The translations under genes were made by a program, and so were the position numbers. Below are positions 57,170-64,000 of a stretch of 64,000 nt of DNA, piece after piece. Location: NCBI RefSeq assembly GCF_900163965.1, contig NZ_FULE01000008.1, positions 81,640-145,639 on the forward strand. Reading direction: 5' to 3'. The DNA is from Vibrio ruber DSM 16370 (GTDB taxonomy: Bacteria; Pseudomonadota; Gammaproteobacteria; Enterobacterales; Vibrionaceae). The first letter of the stretch is position 1. Every line of letters starts with the position of its first letter. The notes beneath the pieces are model-generated. The model was given only the letters and a program-made list of their open reading frames with translations, had not been told where the DNA came from and searched no databases.

Positions 57170-58834
57170 ATGGGCGAAGTCGCACTCTCGATACTCGTCC
57201 TGTCCTTGGTGGCAGTGATTGGGTTGTGGTTAGGTGGCTTGAAAATCAAAGGTGTCGGGCTTGGTATCGGTGGCGTGCTGTTTGGCGGAATTTTCGTCGG
57301 GCATTTCATCAACCAGTTTGGCTGGCATCTTGATAGTCATGCTATGCATTTTATTAAAGAATTTGGTTTGATCCTGTTTGTGTACACCATCGGGATTCAG
57401 GTCGGGCCGGGGTTCTTTGCTTCTCTGAAAAGCAGTGGTCTCAAGTTGAACGGGCTGGCAGCCGGTATTGTGGTTGTCGGTGGGTTAACTGCCGTTGTAC
57501 TTCATTTTATTTTCAATATTCCGCTGCATATTTTTCTCGGTATCTATTCCGGTGCGGTGACCAATACGCCGTCTTTAGCGGCCGGACAACAAATTCTGCA
57601 TGAGCTGGGCGAAATCGACAGCCAGGTCGATATGCTGGGGCTCGGTTATGCGATGGCCTATCCGTTCGGGATTATCGGGATTTTGCTGTCGATGTGGATT
57701 ATCCGGATTGTATTCGAAATCAATGTCGATAAAGAAGCCGAGTCTTATGACAGCCGTAGTCTGGGTAAGAGCAAAGATCTGTTGTCGGTCAATGTGTTGA
57801 TCGAAAATCCGAATATGGATCAGATGAAATTTGCTGAATTGGTCACCTTGATTGGGCAGGGGGTTGTTTGCTCAAGGATGAAAACGCAGGGTAATCTCGT
57901 CGTTCCCGGTGAGGATACCACGCTCCATGTCGGGGATTACCTGCATTTTGTCAGTGACCGTCAGGATCTGTTACACAAAGCAGTATTGATTGTCGGGCGT
58001 GAAGTATCGGAGTCGCTGTCAACGAAAGGCACGGTGCTGAAAAGTGATCGGGTGGTTGTGACCAATGAAAAAGTGCTCGGTAAGCATCTGGGTGAATTGA
58101 GCCTCAAATATAAACATAATGTGGTGATTTCACGACTGAACCGGGCGGGCGTTGAGTTGGTGGCAGGTCAGGATTCCGTACTGCAATTCGGGGATATTCT
58201 GTATATTGTCGGCCAGAAAGAAGATATCGAATATGTCGGTAAAATGCTGGGAAATACGGCCAGTAAGCTACATCATGTACAGATGTTGCCAATTTTTATC
58301 GGCATCGGTTTAGGGGTGTTACTCGGGTCGATTCCGTTCCAGCTTCCGCATCTGCCGGCTCCGCTGAAACTGGGGCTTGCCGGTGGTCCGTTAATCGTTG
58401 CCATTATTCTGGCCAGAATCGGCAGTATTGGCCGGCTTTACTGGTTTATGCCGCCCAGTGCGAACCTTGCTTTGCGGGAAATCGGTATCGTACTTTTTTT
58501 GGCCGTTGTCGGTATCAGTTCCGGTGGTGATTTCTTTACGACCATTATGGATGGTGAAGGGCTGACGTGGATGGGGTACGGGATTATTATTACGCTGATT
58601 CCGTTGCTGACTGTCGGCATGTTTGCGCGCTTTTTCGGCAAAGTGAACTATCTGACGATTTGCGGTTTAATGGCCGGTTCGATGACTGATCCACCGGCAC
58701 TGGCATTTGCCAATGCAATGCATTCGACCAGTGGCGCTTCATCACTGGCTTATGCGACGGTTTATCCGTTAGTGATGTGTTTAAGGATTCTGACACCGCA
58801 GGTGATTGCGGTGCTGCTTTGGGTGGCCGGCTGA
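57170..58834 (+). CDS. YidE-type putative transporter (AspT/YidE/YbjL family)
   Basis: This 554-residue protein of the aspartate-alanine-exchanger-like family has two membrane halves (about 1-185 and 370-554, each with a duplicated domain of five or six helices), around two central TrkA-C (RCK-C) domains at about 195-360. Characteristic stretches are [19 protein letters not shown] and its second-half counterpart [18 protein letters not shown]. The substrate of YidE proteins is unknown. It is preceded by a 284-base AT-rich spacer without gene and followed by a clear terminator, so it is likely a single-gene transcript. Confidence 0.9.
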   Translation: MGEVALSILVLSLVAVIGLWLGGLKIKGVGLGIGGVLFGGIFVGHFINQFGWHLDSHAMHFIKEFGLILFVYTIGIQVGPGFFASLKSSGLKLNGLAAGIVVVGGLTAVVLHFIFNIPLHIFLGIYSGAVTNTPSLAAGQQILHELGEIDSQVDMLGLGYAMAYPFGIIGILLSMWIIRIVFEINVDKEAESYDSRSLGKSKDLLSVNVLIENPNMDQMKFAELVTLIGQGVVCSRMKTQGNLVVPGEDTTLHVGDYLHFVSDRQDLLHKAVLIVGREVSESLSTKGTVLKSDRVVVTNEKVLGKHLGELSLKYKHNVVISRLNRAGVELVAGQDSVLQFGDILYIVGQKEDIEYVGKMLGNTASKLHHVQMLPIFIGIGLGVLLGSIPFQLPHLPAPLKLGLAGGPLIVAIILARIGSIGRLYWFMPPSANLALREIGIVLFLAVVGISSGGDFFTTIMDGEGLTWMGYGIIITLIPLLTVGMFARFFGKVNYLTICGLMAGSMTDPPALAFANAMHSTSGASSLAYATVYPLVMCLRILTPQVIAVLLWVAG

Positions 58835-58862
58835 TTGACTGTCGGTTATGCATCTTGGGATA

Positions 58863-58887
58863 AAAATACCGCCGGCGGCGGTATTTT
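58863..58887 (+). terminator. Terminator after the YidE-type gene
   Basis: AAATACCGCC and GGCGGTATTT form a stem with a tight GGC-rich loop followed by T residues. It lies 28 bases past the stop codon and may also serve the convergent metal transporter operon, since the A-run on its other side makes it bidirectional. Confidence 0.85.
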
Positions 58888-58982
58888 TATGGCTGTCCGA
58901 TCATCATGTTGTGCAGAGATTAATGGGACGTGATGGTGTTTGTCTTTGGTGACGGTTTGTTGAGAGTGGTCATCCGGGTTTT

Positions 58983-59795
58983 TCATTTTGAAAAGGTGAG
59001 AGCCAGAACAAAACATGCTGCCTGAACGAGTACGATACATGCACTGGTTGCGCCGTCAATGTGAAAACTGATCAGAATGCCGAGGACGATTGAGCTGAGT
59101 GAGACAGCCAGTGCAATCCACATCATCTGGGCAAACTGTTTGGTGAGAACAAAAGCGGTCATACCCGGTGCCACCAGCATTGCGACCACCATGATGACAC
59201 CGACAGCTTGAATCGTTGCGACGATGGTCAGCGATAATAGCACTAATAAACCGTAGTGGAGCAATCCGACCGGTAATCCGACGACCCGTGCGTGGCTGCG
59301 ATCAAAACAGTAAAGTAAGAAGTCTTTTCTGAACACGATGATAATCGCAAACACAATTAACGATAGGGTGACCGTTTGCGTGAATTCAAAATCCTGAATC
59401 CCGAGCATATTGCCGAACAGAATATGCAGCAGGTGTTGTTCGGTTTTGATTTTGGTAAATAAGACCAGCCCCAGCGCAAACATGCCTGAATAAACAATCC
59501 CCATTACCGTATCTTCTTTGACCCGGCAATTCTCTTTGATGTAACCGCTCATCAGGGCACAGGCAAGGCCGGAGATAAATGCACCGATCGGCAGCGCAAT
59601 GCCCAGTGCATAGGCGATGACTATCCCCGGCAATACCGCATGAGAGATCGCATCGCCCATCAGCGACCAGCCCTTCAGTACCAGATAACAAGACAGTACC
59701 GCACAGACCGCACCGACAGCGAGACCTGCCCACAGTGCACGCTGCATAAATTCAAACTGGAAAGGCTCACTGAACCATTGAATGAGATTATCCAT
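58983..59795 (-). CDS. sitD: Manganese/iron ABC transporter permease (SitD/YfeD-like)
   Basis: This 270-residue ABC-3 family permease has about eight membrane helices, for example LWAGLAVGAVCAVLSCYLVL and LIVFAIIIVF. The family loop GWSLMGDAISHAVLPGIVIA is near residue 50. It is the distal gene of a four-gene operon, and its start overlaps the stop of the other permease. The pair presumably forms a heterodimeric channel. Metal choice, Mn or Fe, is inferred from family and from the Fur site upstream. Confidence 0.88.
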   Translation of the reverse strand: MDNLIQWFSEPFQFEFMQRALWAGLAVGAVCAVLSCYLVLKGWSLMGDAISHAVLPGIVIAYALGIALPIGAFISGLACALMSGYIKENCRVKEDTVMGIVYSGMFALGLVLFTKIKTEQHLLHILFGNMLGIQDFEFTQTVTLSLIVFAIIIVFRKDFLLYCFDRSHARVVGLPVGLLHYGLLVLLSLTIVATIQAVGVIMVVAMLVAPGMTAFVLTKQFAQMMWIALAVSLSSIVLGILISFHIDGATSACIVLVQAACFVLALTFSK

Positions 59796-60697
59796 TATAC
59801 CTCTCCCGGTGTGACGGTGTTGTGCGTGTGTGTCTTAGTCTTATCAGCGGAGGCTTGGTGTCTGGCATTTTTCCGGTTAGCAAGCACACCGTATTTGGGG
59901 GCAAAAACAAATGCCCCGAGAAAGATCACGGTTTGCAGCAGGACAATGGTGCCGCCTGTTGCGCCATTAAGGTAATAACTGAGATAGGCACCTAAAGCAC
60001 TGGTGACAAAACCAAGTGTGATGGCAATGATTAATAGCAGGCCAAACCGGTCTGTCAGCAGGTATGCGGTCGCTCCCGGGGTAATCACCATCGCAATCAC
60101 CAGAATTGCACCGACAGTTTGGAGTGATGCAACGGTACATGCACTGAGAATGGTAAAAAATACGATTTTCAGTATGGTTGGTGATAAACCCACGGATGAC
60201 GCTTGTGTTTCATCGAAGAACACCAGCATCAGGTCTTTCCACAGCAGTGTCAGCAGCACAAATGATACACCGGCAATGATCAGCATTTGCATTAAGTCGG
60301 ACTGGCTGACGGTTAAGATACTGCCGAAAATAATCCCTTCAATATTAATCGATGTCGGATTGAGTGAGATTAATAGCAGCCCGGCGGCAAAGAAGGTGGT
60401 GAAGATGAAGCCGATAATGGCATCTTCTTTCAAATGGGAGAGGGAGCGAAGCAATGCGATCCCGATTGAAGCCAGAAAGCCTGCAATAAATGCCCCGACC
60501 GAGTAAGGTAATCCCAGCGCGTAGGCACCGGCAACACCGGGAACCACCGAATGAGACAGGGCGTCACCAATCAGTGACCAGCCTTTGAGCATCAGAAACG
60601 CGGATAAGAATGCGCATACCGCACCGACAATGGCACTGCTTAAAATGGCGTGCTGCATATATTGATAGTGCAGTGGTTCGAGCAGTAATTCCAACAT
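59795..60697 (-). CDS. sitC: Manganese/iron ABC transporter permease (SitC/YfeC-like)
   Basis: This 300-residue paralogue of the downstream permease has the same loop, GWSLIGDALSHSVVPGVAGA, and similar helices (AILSSAIVGAVCAFLSAFLM). The C-terminal tail is longer, polar and cytoplasmic (NRKNARHQASADKTKTHTHN). The two genes probably arose by duplication, as in all Sit/Yfe systems. It starts 5 bases after the ATPase gene. Confidence 0.88.
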   Translation of the reverse strand: MLELLLEPLHYQYMQHAILSSAIVGAVCAFLSAFLMLKGWSLIGDALSHSVVPGVAGAYALGLPYSVGAFIAGFLASIGIALLRSLSHLKEDAIIGFIFTTFFAAGLLLISLNPTSINIEGIIFGSILTVSQSDLMQMLIIAGVSFVLLTLLWKDLMLVFFDETQASSVGLSPTILKIVFFTILSACTVASLQTVGAILVIAMVITPGATAYLLTDRFGLLLIIAITLGFVTSALGAYLSYYLNGATGGTIVLLQTVIFLGAFVFAPKYGVLANRKNARHQASADKTKTHTHNTVTPGEV

Positions 60698-60702
60698 AGC
60701 GG

Positions 60703-61602
60703 TTACCTCGACGTTGACTGCGGTTGTTCGGGAGGCTGGCCGTCCCGGATCAGCGTGGCACTGTGTTGATCTTTACCATAAAAAACGGCCGGTTTTTCAT
60801 GGTCTGAGAGAATTGTGACGGTGCGCTCGTCTTGATCCTGATGCAACGTTTCACCAAGAATCCCGACATGTTTCAGCACTCCACCGAAGGTGGCGATCAG
60901 GTTTTGCTGGGTGAAGGTCTCCTGAATATTTCCGGCAGCAACAATGGTGCGGTTAATAAACACCACTTCATTGCAGTAATCGGGAATATTGCCCAGATTA
61001 TGCGTCGAGACTAAAATCAGGTGTCCTTCTTCTTTGAGTTCACGAAGCAGATTCATAATCGCTTCTTCGGTGGTGAAGTCTACGCCGGTAAACGGTTCAT
61101 CAAGTAAAATGGTCTTACTTTCTTGGGCGAGCGCCCGGGCGAGAAATACCCGTTTTTTTTGTCCGCCGGAGAGTTCCCCGATCTGACGGCTGGCCAGATT
61201 CTCAATTCCCATCCGCTGCATTGCCTGCTGCACTTTATTTTTATCCGTCGGACTCGGACGGCGCAGAAAATTCATGAAACCGTATCGTCCTTGCATGACG
61301 ACATCCCGAACCAGAATCGGAAAGTTCCAGTCAATGTCTTCACTTTGCGGGACATAGGCGACCTGATTCTGTTTGAGTGCATGGCGAATCGGGCGCTGAG
61401 AGAGAAGAATTTCACCTTGCGAGGTTTTGACCAATCCCATAATGCTTTTGAATAAGGTTGATTTACCACCGCCATTCACACCGACCAACGCGCAGATGGT
61501 ACCGCCTTGTAGACGGAAGCTGACATCATGAATTGCTTTGAAACCATTATTGTAAGTAACACTCACTTGAGTTGCTTCAAGGGTAACAGGTTGATGGGTC
61601 AT
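60703..61602 (-). CDS. sitB: Manganese/iron ABC transporter ATPase (SitB/YfeB-like)
   Basis: This 299-residue ATPase has Walker [12 protein letters not shown], the Q-loop in [11 protein letters not shown], signature [14 protein letters not shown] and Walker [13 protein letters not shown]. The [11 protein letters not shown] segment is typical of the metal-chelate group (SitB, YfeB, MntA). Its start overlaps the end of the binding-protein gene by 4 bases. A C-terminal extension of about 40 residues with no known role is present. Confidence 0.92.
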   Translation of the reverse strand: MTHQPVTLEATQVSVTYNNGFKAIHDVSFRLQGGTICALVGVNGGGKSTLFKSIMGLVKTSQGEILLSQRPIRHALKQNQVAYVPQSEDIDWNFPILVRDVVMQGRYGFMNFLRRPSPTDKNKVQQAMQRMGIENLASRQIGELSGGQKKRVFLARALAQESKTILLDEPFTGVDFTTEEAIMNLLRELKEEGHLILVSTHNLGNIPDYCNEVVFINRTIVAAGNIQETFTQQNLIATFGGVLKHVGILGETLHQDQDERTVTILSDHEKPAVFYGKDQHSATLIRDGQPPEQPQSTSR

Positions 61603-62480
61603 GAGCGTAATCCTCTGACAATGGTATCGGTGGTGACTTTAAGCAGATCAAGATACGTCGGAACCGGCCCGTCCCGGATCGAAAGAGAATCCACATAAAG
61701 AATCCCTCCGTAAGTGGCACCGGTTTCTCTGGCAACCTGCTTGGCGGGACGGTCAGAGATAGTGCTTTCACTGAACAGCACACCAATATGATGCTGCTCA
61801 ATGGTATCAATTAAAGTTTTCACTTGTTGTGGTGTACCTTGTTGATCGGCATTAATCGGCCAGAGAAATGCTTCTTTTAAATGATAGTCCCTCGCCAGAT
61901 AACTGAAAGCGCCTTCACTGGTGACCAGCCAGCGTTTTGCTTCAGGCACGGTTGCCAGTTGTGTACGGATATGATCACTGAGTTGCTTGATTTTTTCCTG
62001 ATAAACCTCTGCATTGTGATTGTATGTTGCAGCGTGGGCCGGGTCGTATTTCACCAGTGCCTGACGGATATTATCGACATAGATCAACGCATTTTGCGGC
62101 GACATCCATGCATGAGGGTTGGGTTTGTCTTTGTAAGGGCCGGTATAGATTGAGAGCGGCTGAATCCCGTCGCTGACTACAACGGAAGGCACGTCTTTTA
62201 CATTAGTGAAAAAGCGTTGGAACCACTGTTCCAGATTGAGGCCGTTCCATAATACCAAATCCGCGGACTGGGCTTTGATAATGTCTTTCGGGGTAGGTTG
62301 ATAGTTGTGAATTTCTGCACCGGGTTTAGTCAGTGAGACAACCTCAGCTGCATCCCCAGCGATGTTCTGTGCCATGTCCTGAATAATGGTAAATGTTGTT
62401 ACGACCTTAAATTTCGCCCAAGCGATGCCGGGTAATAGCATTAAAGCGCAGTAAAATGAGGTCATTAAATATTTTTTCAT
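61599..62480 (-). CDS. sitA: Manganese/iron periplasmic binding protein (SitA/YfeA-like)
   Basis: This 293-residue cluster A-I solute-binding protein starts with a signal peptide, [20 protein letters not shown], cut after AWA. Likely metal ligands are the histidines in [12 protein letters not shown] and [11 protein letters not shown], a glutamate in [11 protein letters not shown] and an aspartate near the C-terminal YVDSLS. ATG 62480, with a GAAGG-type site, gives the signal peptide directly; the frame stays open 56 codons upstream across the Fur box, so the longer start is unlikely. It is the first gene of the sitABCD operon. Confidence 0.92.
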   Translation of the reverse strand: MKKYLMTSFYCALMLLPGIAWAKFKVVTTFTIIQDMAQNIAGDAAEVVSLTKPGAEIHNYQPTPKDIIKAQSADLVLWNGLNLEQWFQRFFTNVKDVPSVVVSDGIQPLSIYTGPYKDKPNPHAWMSPQNALIYVDNIRQALVKYDPAHAATYNHNAEVYQEKIKQLSDHIRTQLATVPEAKRWLVTSEGAFSYLARDYHLKEAFLWPINADQQGTPQQVKTLIDTIEQHHIGVLFSESTISDRPAKQVARETGATYGGILYVDSLSIRDGPVPTYLDLLKVTTDTIVRGLRS

Positions 62481-63009
62481 ACAATCGCCACCTTCAGGTA
62501 TGATTGAAACTTCTATATGATAATAATTATCATTTAAATTTAGTTGATTGTCTACTGAGCATAGCAAAGTATTCCATCTGTCGGACCGATATCTGTAATA
62601 GGCAGAAGCGATTGAAGCTGGGAGGATGACTGCGGCCGGGTAAAACAATTGATGTTTCTGTACATGATGGCACCAATTTTGTATGAGGTATAAAAATTGG
62701 CTGTTTTTTGGCCGTTTCTTGGACTGCCGATGGAACAGGTAAGTATTTATTCTCTATTATATTGATTTATATAGTAAAAAATAGAAATGATATGAATCTG
62801 AGTCCAACAGGCAATATGGATGCAGGCATATTGTACCAGTGATTTATGAACATTCTAATAAAATAGTGTTTTATTTGTAAGCTTATGAAATTTATATAAA
62901 AAACACTGTTCAGTTAACGCATGTACGCCCGAAAGTATTTGCACCTTTATGTGAACTGGTTCAAAATCAGACTGTTACAGACTTCATAATAATGAAGCAA
63001 GGAGTTGAG
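62481..63009. promoter_or_regulatory. Divergent spacer with the sit promoter
   Basis: This 529-base spacer between the metal transporter and the MaoC gene has no credible gene. The Fur-type palindrome lies close to the sit side. The remainder is AT-rich and includes a small inverted repeat GGCTGTTTTTTGGCC; nothing else is recognisable. Confidence 0.6.
62517..62533. promoter_or_regulatory. Fur box upstream of the metal transporter
   Basis: ATGATAATAATTATCAT is a perfect palindrome around one central base and matches the Fur consensus core (TGATAATNATTATCA). It lies 37 bases before the binding-protein start, so Fe-Fur should repress the transporter when iron is ample. A manganese-responsive regulator is not excluded. 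Confidence 0.9.
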
Positions 63010-63738
63010 ATGAAAGTCGTTGAACTGTTCAAACAACGTGGTGAAATATTAAGTAAGCAACATGCAGAACTGATGCAGAAGATGCCGCCGGCGATGCGCG
63101 AGTATTGGGAAGAATTGCTGACAAAAACCAATAATTTTCACCTGTTTTCGTGGATCAGAGATTTTCATCAGCCAGCGGTGAATGAAGAGGTTAGCCTGCC
63201 GAATGATGCAGAGAATGTCGCGTTAAAGCGTGAGTCTGCAATTTTCGATCAAGAATCGCTGAAGTTAACCCCCGAAGCTCAGGCTTTGTATGAAGAGCTA
63301 CGGGAAAAAATTGGTGAAGTGATCCATGTTGGGGGTTGGTTGCATATTGACCAAGACCGGATTAATCAATTTGGTACTGTGACTGAGGATACTCAGTGGA
63401 TTCATACTGATCCGGAGCGGGCATCAGTGGAATCACCGTTTAAGACAACCATTGCCCATGGTTTTCTGACGTTGGCATTGTTGCCGAAACTGACTGATAG
63501 TGTGAATCCTGAGGTGCCGCTGTTTCCGACTGCTAAGATGGTGGTGAATGTCGGTTTGAATCAGGTTCGTTTTCCCTATCCGGTGAAGTCGGGTGATCGT
63601 GTCCGGGCGAAAAGTATTCTGACCAAGGTGACGCCGGTGCGTAAAGGGCTGGAAATCGAGCGGGAAATCCGGGTTGAGATTGACGGTGTGAGACGCCCCG
63701 GTTGTATCGTTGTGTCGGTGATCCAACTACACTTTTGA
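63010..63738 (+). CDS. MaoC-family (R)-hydratase-like protein
   Basis: This protein of about 242 residues has a C-terminal hot-dog domain of the MaoC/NodN type. The hydratase motif is visible as INQFGTVTEDTQWIHTDPERA followed by PFKTTIAHGFLTLALLP (about 118-160), with the catalytic Asp and His in place. The first 85 residues form a helical extension not needed by small PhaJ-type hydratases. ATG 63010 is preceded by AAGGAG; an ATG six codons upstream encodes that site and was not used. Family members hydrate trans-2-enoyl-CoA, linking fatty-acid oxidation to polyhydroxyalkanoate synthesis, but no pha gene is in view. Confidence 0.88.
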   Translation: MKVVELFKQRGEILSKQHAELMQKMPPAMREYWEELLTKTNNFHLFSWIRDFHQPAVNEEVSLPNDAENVALKRESAIFDQESLKLTPEAQALYEELREKIGEVIHVGGWLHIDQDRINQFGTVTEDTQWIHTDPERASVESPFKTTIAHGFLTLALLPKLTDSVNPEVPLFPTAKMVVNVGLNQVRFPYPVKSGDRVRAKSILTKVTPVRKGLEIEREIRVEIDGVRRPGCIVVSVIQLHF

Positions 63739-63776
63739 GATTGCCATCTTATATGGTTGTTTGAATAAAAAAGTAT

Positions 63777-63800
63777 CCACCGGCATAGCCGGTGGTTTTT
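63777..63800. terminator. Hairpin between MaoC gene and IS remnant
   Basis: CCACCGGC and GCCGGTGG pair around a three- to four-base loop and are followed by TTTTT. It could terminate the MaoC transcript, but such palindromes also mark the ends of IS200 elements, and a transposase gene lies just beyond. Confidence 0.7.
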
Positions 63801-63872
63801 CATATGCGCCTATAAGGCTCTCCTACTAGCAGCGCCCTAGCAGGCGCGTAGTGATCTGACATTTGCATATGA

Positions 63873-64000
63873 CTACTTCCTGCGGCCCGTAAACGGGCTA
63901 CCTGAATACGGGATCGACAATTGCTCTCCCATTTTATCCTGCTCTAGTTGCTGCTTAATGTAATTTTGTATCTTGCTCGTATTTTTACCTACCGTATCTA
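63873..64000 (-). CDS. IS200/IS605-type transposase, C-terminal part (runs off the window)
   Basis: The reverse strand from the right edge reads about 42 residues, including DTVGKNTSKIQNYIKQQLEQ, then a polar stretch and PFTGRRK before a TAG stop. The pattern DTVG(K)N-x-x-x-I-x-x-YI-x-x-Q matches the C-terminal helix of IS200 transposases that carries the catalytic tyrosine. The sequence between it and the MaoC gene has two strong palindromes, as expected for an IS200 end. The call rests on a short fragment and is moderate. It is not the same element as the one at 28475. Confidence 0.6.
   Translation of the reverse strand, partial: DTVGKNTSKIQNYIKQQLEQDKMGEQLSIPYSGSPFTGRRK

Overview
The window looks like a chromosomal segment of a Vibrio or a close relative. 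This is inferred from the fruBKA/cra and rbsDACBKR gene order, a Fur-boxed sit-type metal transporter, IS200 elements and moderate GC. No rRNA or tRNA gene was seen. Core metabolism sits at both ends and about 45 kb of accessory DNA lies between.

Left core (1-4406): the fructose PTS operon fruB-fruK-fruA on the minus strand (fruA runs off the window) and the divergent regulator cra, separated by a spacer with three Cra-type palindromes.

Biosynthetic cluster (4528-26188): two divergent operons. The minus operon encodes a cysteine-synthase-like PLP enzyme, an ATP-grasp/argininosuccinate-lyase fusion, a membrane-anchored penicillin-acylase-family hydrolase, an MbtH protein and a methyltransferase. 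The plus operon encodes a lysine-2,3-aminomutase-type radical SAM enzyme, a glycine-amidinotransferase-type enzyme, a 3439-residue three-module NRPS and a PduX-like GHMP kinase. My reading is as follows. Aminomutase plus amidinotransferase give beta-lysine and then beta-homoarginine. Kinase, PLP synthase and lyase give a 2,3-diamino acid from phospho-Ser or phospho-Thr. The NRPS joins them behind an N-terminal condensation domain, possibly as an acylated prodrug that the acylase later trims. The combination recalls the antibiotic TAN-1057 (beta-homoarginine plus N-methyl-diaminopropionate), but this is a hypothesis. The third adenylation domain carries a complete GNAT-like domain between motifs A8 and A9, and there is no thioesterase.

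Accessory islands (26189-50210): an orphan ClyA/HBL-like alpha-pore-forming toxin; an IS200 element; a complete type I-E CRISPR-Cas locus (cas3-cse1-cse2-cas7-cas5-cas6e-cas1-cas2) with an array on each side (22 and 39 spacers); an S-type-pyocin/GH-E nuclease toxin with an ankyrin-repeat immunity candidate; and a HipA-like kinase/DUF3037 pair. Four copies or fragments of one dispersed repeat separate these modules. Its fuller copies carry three mutually complementary boxes arranged like the antisense-RNA immunity regions of phages P4 (cI) and P1 (c4), a small conserved gene, and a covarying stem-loop.

Right core (50712-63738): the ribose operon rbsDACBKR with a perfect RbsR palindrome, a YidE-type transporter, a sitABCD-like manganese/iron ABC transporter behind a perfect Fur-box palindrome, and a MaoC-family hydratase. 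The window ends in the 3' part of a second IS200-type transposase.
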